This document shows positions 12,401 through 24,200 of a DNA stretch of 64,000 bases, piece by piece. The stretch is taken from contig OZ007511.1 of NCBI GenBank assembly GCA_963931865.1, forward strand, positions 5,226,626 through 5,290,625. Reading direction: 5' to 3'. This stretch comes from Axinella damicornis (taxonomy: Eukaryota > Porifera > Demospongiae > Axinellida > Axinellidae). Numbering within the stretch: position 1 is the stretch's first letter; each line of letters starts with the position of its first letter. Under the pieces are notes generated by a model. The model was not told the DNA's origin. It worked only from the letters and a program-made list of their open reading frames with translations, and did no database searches. The position numbers and the translations under genes were made by a program.

Positions 12401-15400
12401 ACAATTAGAAAGATAACATGCAAGCAAAACAAACTGAAAGAAAGACAAACACACGAACTAACAAACTTGGCAATGAAAGGAAAATTGTTCCGAGTGTTGG
12501 TCGACATATTCTTAACGTTTGATGTGTGCCTCCAGTAGTCTACATACAGAGCCAAGTACCAGAGTCTAGGGTCACAGCCATGTCTTGTGAGGAAGTCGGA
12601 GGTACGTGTGTGAAGTGTCACTAATGTATAGTCACTGCTAATGCAGAGAATAAGTAGTTTTTGAATTTGAAATTCATTTCTGGAGGATTTTAGCTATAAC
12701 ATCACAGGTCCATGCACTTATTTGCAGGGGAGAACTGGGCACACCTGAGTAGTCTAATTTACCAGGCTGGTTGGCCAATCCATGAGACTGCTAAAAATAT
12801 TACCTTCGCAAAATAATGTGTGTTACTAGCTACTAGCATACGTGGTTGAGCCTAGGAGCATTGTAACCATAGTAACAGTGTGGTAGTGCATGGGCCTGTC
12901 AGGAGTCTGTGATTGCATGAGTCACCACCACCTTGTAGACTGCTGTGTCCAATGCAGGAGGTTCTCGTGCAGGTCCTGGGCCCCATGCATTAATGTAGCA
13001 GGGATGGTGATGGCATCATCACTTGAAATGTCATCAAACTAGGAAGGGCAGAGGGCATTTTGTAAGGTGAACCAAGCTTCAACAAATCAAAAACCCAAGG
13101 ATTCAAACCCAGGAAGAGCCTAGGGCTGAGTTGAGCACTAGAGACTCAAACCACTGACACTATAGCTATAGATATTGACACACAGGTTCAAGTCAGGTTG
13201 GTAATTCACTTTCTCATTTTTAGGTCAATATCCTGTGAAACCTCCTTTAGAGGCCCCACCTCCTATCCATGTTCAACCTCCCCCGGTCCAGCAGCCTCCC
13301 CAAGCTGTGAAACCTCCCCCGTATGCATACCCTGGCCAGACCCAGCCTCCCCTGGACCAACCCAGCCACTACCCTGCCTCCCCCGGTCTAATGTATGCAC
13401 CACCTGCCCCCCCTGGTCCAATGTATGGACAACCTGCCCCCCCTGGTCCAATGTATGCACAGCAGCAGCAGTCGGTGAGTGAGGTAAACTCAAGTGGCTC
13501 AACACAGTGCTGTATCCAAGGTGAAATGGGACTAGGCGCCTCCTGCAAACTGTGCACAATCAAATCTTGCTTGTGGCTAAATTACAATCCAGTGGCATGT
13601 CCAAAATTCCTGGCATGGAGGGCTTCTGCACAAAATAGCTATATCCAGAAGGTGCACTTACTTCCTTAGCTTTGTGAGCCTCTTGATTTAAGTTGTTTCT
13701 GGTCACTCTCAAGGCCAGTCTGCCAGCATATATCAGCAAGGTTAAGAATAAGGAGCACCTCCACTGGAAGGGCACAGTCCCTCAGTTGCTGGGGCACATG
13801 TCCATTTTGCCCTAGCCATGCCATGCCGCTGAGCATGAGTGCGCTTACTATAGTTAGACTAGTACTTTTTTGCTGTGTAAATCACCCAATATCGATTTCA
13901 CCGTAAAAGCATTGCATTTCCAAGTTTTGTGTGTGTGTTGATTATTGTATGTGCATAACATTACATTATTTCATTGTTCTAATAACTGTGAGGTCAAAAC
14001 AAATAGCTAATTAGTTTAGCTAACACAATCATCTGTATGTAGTGCATCGCATGTTCTCATATCTGCATGAGAGCTCAAAAATTTTCAATACTAAGCCTAG
14101 TGCGTAAACACATGTATTGCACATTCTGATATCTGTGAGTTTAATACAATCTCACCATGAAGTTATCCAAATCGAAACATCCTCCACTATAAGCAAAGTA
14201 GGAGCTGAATATCTAAATTTAAACCCTCCTCCAGAATGTTGTCATGGTGACATCGCAGCCAGCCCAGCCACCTGCTGTTGTTACTCAGCAGGTGAATGCT
14301 CCAGACTACTTGACCCTCACTAAAATTGGGTTCATCGTCTGCTTAATGAGTGGAGGACTATTCGGGATGGCTCTCCTGATTCCGGCACTCATCTGTTCTC
14401 TCACGGTATGTACAGCCCATATATAGCTAAGTACAACTTTGTACTGCAAGTACAAAGTTGTAATTAGCTCAAGTTTGTGATCCCATCCACCCTCTCGCAC
14501 ATTCCACACCCACCCAATCACACATGCACACACCATACCCACCCACTCACACTCACCACACATGCACACCTACTCCCAAAGGCCCAAAAAGCCAACGCCT
14601 CTGGAGACTACATGAAAGCCAGGACCCTTGGGAGGGCCTCCCTTGGCTGGAACATCGCCACCTACATCATCACCATCCTGGTCGACATAGCTGTTCTGAT
14701 TACAGTCGTGGTCGTTCCGACACAGATCGTCGGCTCAACTAGCTTCCAGCACTTACTCAAGGCTGTGCTATTACCCGTATACGTACAGGTGCTGAGCTAG
14801 TACTGCTTCAGACAGAGACTGATTTATACTGCAACTATTTATAGGTAGTGCATGAGTATAGCTGATTTATACTGCAACTGTTTGTAGGTAGTGCATGAGT
14901 ATAGCTGATTTATACTGCAATTGTTTGTAGCTAGTGCATGAGTATAGAGCCGCCAATAATGGTCCACAAACCCATTGGCAGTTTATTTTTGTGCATAGTT
15001 TATTAAATTTTGAACTTTGCTGCTCAATGGAACTATGGAAGATACGCAGCCATGCTTTACAGTGCCATTTATAGTAACACTGTTCAATAGTATATAAAAT
15101 GAAGGGCAACCTCTGTGACCACAGTGGCTTTTCCTTATAGGCCATAATATGGAACACTTCGCATCACTTCTCTAAATTACCTTACGTCACCGGGAGTCTC
15201 TTTACACTACAGTGATTTCCGGGCCTGTGTGGGCTGTGAACATTTAGCTTATCATGCACTTATGGACAGTGATACCCCAATACTTTAGGAACTGGTGCTT
15301 CGAATCACCAACCTGCATGCTGCCACCAACCTGCTGCCAACCTGCAGCCACGTGACCTGCAGGTATTGCAGCAACAGACACTGACGGCTGTGTATGTATC

Positions 15401-15865
15401 GACAGTGAAGTGGTTTTAATGATGGACGCTGCATGAGGTCAACCTTAAGTGTGCTGCTAAACAAGGATAACAAAGTCTGTCATAAAGGGCAAACAGGCCC
15501 CTCAAACAAGTAGCTAGCTAGCTACATAACAAAGGAATGCCATGTTCATTATAAACATATCCTACGAGAAATGCAAGTGTACCACAATAGAAGGTTCTTG
15601 CTAACACTGTTTGTTGCTTGCACAATGTCTGGTGTTTCAACCGCAGGCTAGATTAAGGCATGCTCTGGTCATTTGGGGATTCGTGTCAGTGCCACAGATA
15701 ATGTTCGGTTGGTTTGCTTGAACCGTGATTACTATTACTGCAACCACCCACGCAATTGTTGCCAAGGTGTAGAGTATGTAGACACCAATGTTCTAAATAA
15801 GTGAAGCCTTTCCAAGTTTCTTCGCAGTGTGATAATCTCCAGAGGAATTAGCATTGGAGGCCTGT

Positions 15866-15909
<44 letters not shown>

Positions 15910-18185
15910 TATTAGCTAATTGTGGGTGTGCATGGGCATAGAAATAACTTGTGTTTCTAACTTCGTACTGTGCATACACTTTTTCACGTTTGCTCTGCCC
16001 CTCCCTAATTGTTGAAGAATGGTATTGACACTGCTAGCTGTTGCGACTTTCTTCCCAAAAAACCGAAATGTCATAACATACTTAATCAGTACTACACCTC
16101 TAGCTATAATGTACAGTGCATACCGTGACCGAGCAGATGAGTGCTGGCACCAGGAGGACCATTCCCACCACACCACCACAGAAGAAGCAGATAACTAGAC
16201 CAACTATGGTGAGTGTCAGGTAGTCACGGGCAGCAGACTGATGGACTACAGCATATCTCCTGTCTGCTTGGACGGGTTGCACTGTTACAACAGTCGCACT
16301 CTGGAGGTTTGGGGAGAGAGGAGGGGAAGACATTGGTTGTTGCTGTCAGTGAAACTAAAGCAGTTATAGGGAGCTAGGTCTAAGGATCGAGGAAAGCTAG
16401 TCACATTTCTGAGCGGCTAAACCAGGAATGTCAGGCATGCAGAAGTGCAGCTGCCTGCGCTTGCAGCGTTCCTTCGTATAATAATAGCTGGCTAACTGCA
16501 ACTAAAAGCTTTGACCTTTGACCTAGGTTACCATAATTGACCCAACGATAGTCTCGGCCCCAGACCCAAACCACCCCAGCGCGGATCGCTTCCAGTATCA
16601 CGCACGGGGATACTACTGAGGATTTCAGGTTGCTTGTCCCAGATCCATTCAAGAAATTAGCGCATGCGCATACGTATGGCCATGGAAACTGCCCTTGTAC
16701 TTGAAGTCTAAGCTAGCTGGGAATTGCTGCATTCGTTCGAACGATTGTGCGTTCGTTTACGGTACGGCAAGACAGCTACGCCATATAAACGGCGAAGGCG
16801 CACACCGCGCACTCTCTCACCAGTGCGCATGCGCCGAAAATTTGAAATGGATCTTGGACAAGCAACCTGAAATCCTCAGTAGATGCGATCCGTGCTGGGG
16901 TGGTTCGGGTCTGGGACCGAGACTAACCCAACGATAGCTACCGTAGGCGCTCTAATTATGCGTCGCTCAAAAATAATTATTTTTGAAATGCAACGCAACA
17001 ATAGAAATTCGGTCAGCCAAACTTCGACGCATGATTAGAAAACACCTCGCTAGGTACTGAAGTCAGACGAGTGTAGACAAGGCTATTGCATAGCGGTTGT
17101 GTTTGTTCCCGGTTGTCGGACTGTCGCTGCCTTTTCTCTGCATGGGGCGTCCGTATCCTGGGGCACAGAAGACATAAGTGAGTTGCTTTCTCGTACCTTC
17201 GCTGATGTCCCAGCCATGTTGCAACTGCGTCTTTATACTTCAACGTTCACAGGCAGTGATGTGATGAGGCCTCTTTGCCGTTCAACTGTACTGTGTGCGC
17301 TTCGAGCTAGCTGCCATGCTGCCGTTGTAATCGCGTTACGCAAATTAGTCCCCGGAGCTATCCGGAGTGCGACGCATTATTGGAAATTATCGATTTGAGA
17401 TATTGAATTTTGACGCAGAATTAGAAAGGACGCATAATTAGAGCGCCTACGGTATAACTTACACATTCTTTCATAACATACCACAGTAGTGCATGCAGGA
17501 AGCTGGATTCTAGCACTTATAACAACCAGAGGTGTTCATAGACACATACCCCGCGCTGAACATCAGGCCAGGATGCATGCAGTGCAGCTACAATCGACGT
17601 GACATCTCTGCCTATGCGCAACGGCGAACAGGGCTGCTATCGCATATACTGTGTTCGTGTATGGCCATATCCAAGGTGTGGGAGTGACCGCTTACCGTAT
17701 ATACTAGGAATACGCATGCGCAGTGTCTGTGCCTCGCGCACGCTCACAATCTGTAATAGTAGGCGTGGTTTCCTGTGGAAGAAAAACGAAGGTGCGAAAG
17801 TCAGTTCATCGTGCGAAGTTTAGTTGTTTGAAGATGGCTAAGCGCTTAAGCGTTGCCAGGAAGAATACGAAGACGTTAGCGAGGTTCTACACCCTTCGAC
17901 ACTGTCAACACTCTATATGTACGTACCATGGCCTAGACTAAACGTTTGTCTTACTTGTCTCCGCTAAACTCTCCTTGTATACATCGCTTCTTCGTCAATC
18001 TGTCAGACTCTCGATCTCCTTTGCCTTACTCTCTTCTGAGGCAGTGTCCCTTTTCCCTGTATAGATCGCTTTTTTCTCAACTCTGCATTTCGCACGCGCA
18101 GTACGTGCACGTATCGGGACCACAGAAACCGCAGCGGATGCAACCGCCCGGGCGCCCCTTGCCCCTCGCAAATAAAGTGTGACGG

Positions 18186-18236
<51 letters not shown>

Positions 18237-21200
18237 CGCGATGTGACTACGCTGCACGATTAGTTGCCTCGCGCTAAGGCGCTCGGCAACTATATTGTGA
18301 AGCTGGAGAGGTGGGGCCAAATGTTACGAATGATAGGAAATAGCTGGAAAAAACAGCCGAAACAATAGCCATGATGTCTGTGAAGTACATAGATCGTGAG
18401 AAAACAGTTTCCTAGCGGTCATCTCGAAGCATGAAGTTTCCAAATGCACTGCGTGTCCTGTTCTTGAAGTCACGAAGAGGTGGAGCCAATGTTATGAATA
18501 GTTATGAAAAGTAGGAAATAGCCGAAATACAGCGAAACGGAGCGCCTTGACTTCAGTCAGGTACACATAGAGCAGTTATTTTGCTATTTGCTGTTATTTG
18601 ACTCCATTTGGATGTTTTTTGAGGGTCTATGTGGCGAGATTTCAATTTTTTCCACCTGACAGACGACTGACTGACAGACGACTGACTGACTCAGTGGCGG
18701 ATCTAGAAATTTTGAAAGGGGGGTTCTGTTGGCACATACACAGTACAGCGCACCGCCGAAGGAGGTGCGCAGAGGTGCGAAGAGGCGATCAGTCCGCGCG
18801 AAGCGCGGCAAATTTTTTTAAGTGTTCTTTTTAGCGATCAGGAAGCGCTCTCGTAGCATCTCTGCGCATTCTGGACATGTTCCCAGGCGCAAAGAAGATT
18901 GACTAAGTAACCCCAGACGCAAAGAAGATTGACTAAGTAACCAGTAAGTATCGATGTGTGGGACTGTTAGCTTCCTTCTTTTCATCGTCGACGGATTACA
19001 ACCACGTATGTGGACAGTCGATTGAACACTGCGTTATTGCTTTATTTTCTAATTATACGTATATACAGAACAAAAATAATTGATGTAAAATTAAAATTGT
19101 GTAGCAGTGCAGCGTAAACCTAGCTAGCTCAAGACTATGTCTGCCTTCAGGCTTTCATCCCGCGAACGGTCAAGGTATTACCAACCACAGCTACAATAAT
19201 ACAAGTAGTTTATGTTAACAAGGGTCAAAAGGGGGGTTTGCTCGCACCCCTAGATCCCCCCTAGATCCGCCACTGGTCCGATATGTAGTCGATATTTTGT
19301 GGGTATAATTCTGGGTAGTTCGACCGAACTCCACGAAGTACCCCTGGATCCGCCAGTGTGACTGACAGACAAAACCAATTGCTTAACCCCGCTTCGCGCA
19401 TGCGCGCGCGGGGTAACAAAGAACATCACAATTGTTGTTATGACAACAGAGCTGATTGCACAGACCAGTAGTTAAAGCTACAGTACTGTTAAGAGACCTA
19501 CACTGTAAAAACTGATGTAGTGAACGTCACTACCTGGTAGTGATATCTGTGGCAATTGGTGGTGATCGTCACTTCGTTCTGCCACAGATATCACTACCAG
19601 GTGGTGACGTTCACTAGTCAGTTTTTACAGTGTAGGCCTAGGCTACTGTCCCACTAGTGGGACAGTAGCCTAGGCCTAGGTCTCTTAACCAGGCCCATAT
19701 GAATAGGGCCTGGTGAACACACTAGCCTCGTGCCAAGCCCCCACCCACAAGGGGAGAGGGTACAAGACTATAACAACACTCCCACATGTGCATTGGGCCC
19801 GGGCATGGGCTGGAATCCAGCAAGCGGATGTATGCAATCGGGGAGCAGCAGTCGAAGCGGACGAAATTGGGCGAGCAGCAGTTGAAGCGGACGCAATCGG
19901 GCGAGCAGCAGTTGAGCAATCGGGGAGCAGCAGTTGAAGCAGACGCAATCGGGGAGTAGCAGCCGAGCGATCGGGAGCAGCAGCTGAAGCAGACACAAGC
20001 GGCAAGCAGCAGCTGAAGCGGACGCAATCGGGGAGAAGCAGCTCTGCACAGAGAGCTGTCCGGTGCCGAATTACGCACGGTTGGCGAACAAGGGAGAAGT
20101 AGCTGAGCGAGCGAAGCGAGCTCAGCTACTTGTAGTATTTAAGAATAGAAGTCAAGTGCAGTAGCAAAATAGTTTTTAGTTTACCATTTCAGTTTCGAGA
20201 AACCACCATGTTGAATGGCTAACAAATTTAGCTAGTAGCAGTGCAGTAGCAAAACTCATTTTGAATGGCTACAACAAATGAAGTGACTAATGAGGTATTC
20301 CCACAACCAGTGGTTTACAGCCCCTCTGATGGATGAGGCAGAACCGCTCCGGAAATCATGGCAGGAGTCAAACCAGCTAGTCACCCCCTACTATTTGGAG
20401 ATAAAAGTTGAATGCAACAACTACAGTGAGGATGGAACTACATTATTGCATGATAAAGAGATGAATAGTGCAGCATGATACTTGAGGTACGTATGCATAG
20501 TAGGACAATTCCAGAGCAATAAGGCCTACGTATACTTCCTGCACACCCACAAATTCCAGATGAACTCAGCCACTGAGTGGTCACACCTGCTTGTTCTGAT
20601 GGACATTCATGCCTTTACATCTGATAAATTAGACGCCCACAGCACCATGACTATCATCAACTTACATACACAAAAGGTGTGTAGTATCTTGATGGCAAGA
20701 ATTAAATTGCAAGTCTGCTGTGAGTGCACATTATGCGATGCAACATACCTACATGTACATAATTTGATTGCACAACCCAGACACACAATGCATTAACTAC
20801 GCAATCATAACTAGTCCTATGGTATAATCATAACTCCGTATCACATTGAGTTTCAAGAGATCGTGAATGGAGTAATGTGACGGACGCTACCCATGTGGAA
20901 ACCATTAAAGATCACCTTCAAGTCGGCAAGTTGGCTTCGTCTGTTCTCTCATTGTGAATTCGCTGTCGGCTGGAGGTAGCCACAGTTCAAAGCGGCGATG
21001 GATGCCTTCAAGAAAATCTACTTCTCCCCTCCCATGGCCCCAGACTTTTGTGCTATAAACCTCTGAAGTAGAGGCGGGCTAAGCGGGTTAATTATTGGTG
21101 ATGTTTGAGCGAAAATATCCGGAGAACGGGAGCAGCTAAAAATACCGGACCTGCATCACAGGATTGCCCGTTCTCTGTGGATTCATGTGATACCTTATGG

Positions 21201-24200
21201 TGCATTTGTGCAGTCGTTGCTCACAAACCGTACATGCTATGGACATAGAAATTATGCCACTGGATAGAGCAAAGATCAATGTTGCCAATGTGGTCCTTGT
21301 ATTGGGTGACAACCCTGTTGTGCTTGGAGCTATGGATGCCCTCAAATGAACAAGATTTGATGTGACAATGATGTCTATACTGTGACTTCGCCCATCACGA
21401 AGCCTAACACCTATGGACAGGAGATTTGCAGTAGCTGCTAGAGCAAGGATTGACCTTTCAAGTGGTCCTTTTATGTTGGGTGATAGCCCCACTAATTTGA
21501 AGCACCAGGTGTCTGAAGCCGACCATATTCATGGATTTGTTTCATGACGTTCTCTTGCTTTGTGCTTCCAATGCACGCACGTTCATAAACTGTGATTGAT
21601 CATCAGACGATGAGCTTAACAGCAGAGACTTTCTACGTATTTGTGGGGATTACCTGTAGTTTGGAGATGGTGAACTAAAATGTAGTGGACTGCTCGACTT
21701 GGGGATTAGAGCTGGGACTGCCTGCCAGTTGATGCATACCAGATGCCCTTCCACTGGAGTGTCAAATTTATCCACATGCAGTTATCCACATTTACAATGT
21801 AATGCATCGTTCCCAGGCCATCACCCAGCTTTTCATCGCCTAGCTATTTCTGAAGCAAGAATTTCAAGTTCCTAGGAATTCACCCTTGTGATAATACCAA
21901 TTTGATGTCCCACCCCCACAGTTAATTATCTCATGAGTCACATGCTGGAACACATGCGGATCCAGTTCCGTCACTTTCTCACGTACTGTCTTGCATGCAT
22001 GCCAGAGGGGTAACTAAAGTCCTTGGACATAGCTACAACAAGTCCTTTGTCTGGCTGTTGTCGTGACCCTGTGGTCAGGAAGTATGGATCAATGTGTGGT
22101 CAATGTTTACCTTTTATTTTTAGCACAATGTGCAAACATGTCATGGCTTATTGTCCACAATTGGTATACCATGCTAAATCTGGTGTCCATATTCCAGGTG
22201 GAACGTTAATGGTTCGTACACTTCAAAACTGAAGCTTCAGACGGCTGCAGCTTCAGGATTATCACCCAACACAAGAGCGCATGATGAAAAAACAATGATG
22301 TCATCATGCGCTCTTGCCCAACATAAATTAAAGATCAAGTATTTTTTCTAGCAGCATTTGCAAATCCCAGGTTTACTGGTGAATAGCCTCATTCCCAGGC
22401 TATCACCCAGCTTTTGCACGGGAACGAGGCTACTGGTGAATAGGGTTCGTGAGTTGGACGAAGTCACAGTATACTACAGTATACTACATCAAATCTTGAA
22501 AAATTGTTCATTTGAGGCATCCATAGCTCCAAGCACAACAGGGACCACATTGGCAACACTGATCTTTGCTCTATCCAGTGGCATAATTTCCATGTCCATA
22601 GCATGTACGGCAACGACTGCACAAATGCACCATATGCATCATCCTCAAAACATGGTTGGATTCAGAGGCCTGTAGCTCCGAACCTGATGGGGATGTCACC
22701 CCCACATGTAGGTATCACAAGAATCCACAGAGAACGGGCAATCCTGTGATGCAGGTCGGGTAATTTTAGCTGCTCCCATTCTCCGGATATCTTCGCTCAA
22801 ACATCACCAATAATTAACCCGCTTATAGCCCGCCCCTATTTCAGAGGTTTATAGCACAAAAAGTCTGGGGCCATCCATCGCCGCTTTGAACTGTGGCTAC
22901 CTCCAGCCGACAGCGAATTCACAACGAGAACAGACGAAGCCAACTTGCCGACTTGAAGGTGATCTTTAATGGTTTCCACGTGGGTAGCGTCCGTCACATT
23001 ACTCCATTCACGATCTCTTGAAACTCAACGTGATACGGAGTTTCGCGTACCTCCGTAAGCGTGTCCTACCTCCTCTGGCATGGCCCAAGCCTCAAACTCA
23101 GGTGTGCATGTGACAGGAAAGAGCCCGGGTACGAGGCTAGTATGCTCTATCTACAGCACATAGCAGCAGTGGTTCCCACGTTCCATAAATTTCACAATCA
23201 GTTAGGACTACCATATATGGCTAAGTAGTAGCACTATAGGTAGTACTCTACAATCATACCACATTCCAGTTGTCAAAACAAGAGCAACTCCCTCTCCTTG
23301 ACAACACACAGATGATATATCTCAGTCTGTGACCAAGTAGGTAGGCGCCTGGTTCTGGCTATGCAGCTACTCCACAATAGTGACAATACCAATGCACTTT
23401 TGATAGCTGGAGCACAGAGCACATATGGAAGTGTCATTACTTACGCTGCTCCAGTAATAATGCTTCCACTGATGGCATCAAAGTTGAGTTCACTGAGGAA
23501 GTAGTCCGGCTGTGTGATCTGGCTGGAGTCTGGAAACCATTTGTATTCTCCAGTTGCTATCAGACGGCAGGGCCAAGGGGAAAATATTAATGGTCGAAGT
23601 AAGGTTCCTGAGCACATAGTCCATTCATGCCAACACAAGGATTAGCATATGCACAGTTCTAGCCTCATTCTGAGGTCCTTCCAAGCATCAAAGATTGGAG
23701 GTGTGAACGAGGCTAGCCAGGTCAGTTGGTTCACTCAGTTTGCTTTTCCTTGCCATGAGAAACTCTGGGAATAAAACCTGGCTACCCACTGGCAGCAACA
23801 TGGACTGTGTTCACTAGTAAGCCAATTAGCACTGCTCAAAAAGCCATGGATAGCACACCGGGCCAAGAATACTCTTATATAGCTACCTACAAACTCATCA
23901 AGGAATAGGAACTACTCTGATGAGAGAGGACACGCCTTCATCAAGGCCTTACGTACAGTCAGCTGATACAACAAGGGGGGTACACTGCATGTTCCATTTT
24001 CTATGGTCTAGCCATACTACAACCGCACAAATCTACAATCAGCAAGCTGAACACCGTTAATTCCACAGTCTGACTGCTTCATTCCGTGGCCTACTACACC
24101 TCCAGTTTTTGATCGCTTACAGTATGCATAGATATATCAGGAGTTCGAGGTATAGAAGGCTTGGGCACGAGGCTACAGTCTGACTCCACTAAGGTCCCCT

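Larger units (their letters stand above)
17527..19420. repeat. Dispersed repeat, copy 2, with two insertions
   Basis: Collinear with 11690-12329. One insertion lies at about 17706-18290 (containing the AT microsatellite and a first-exon-like ORF) and another at 18692-19358 (hAT-like ends). Homology resumes exactly on both sides of each. Confidence 0.75.

Noticed and set aside
19684..20080. Overlapping long ORFs on both strands
   Set aside because: They follow from a stop-free ~30-bp minisatellite; the reading is repetitive in every frame.
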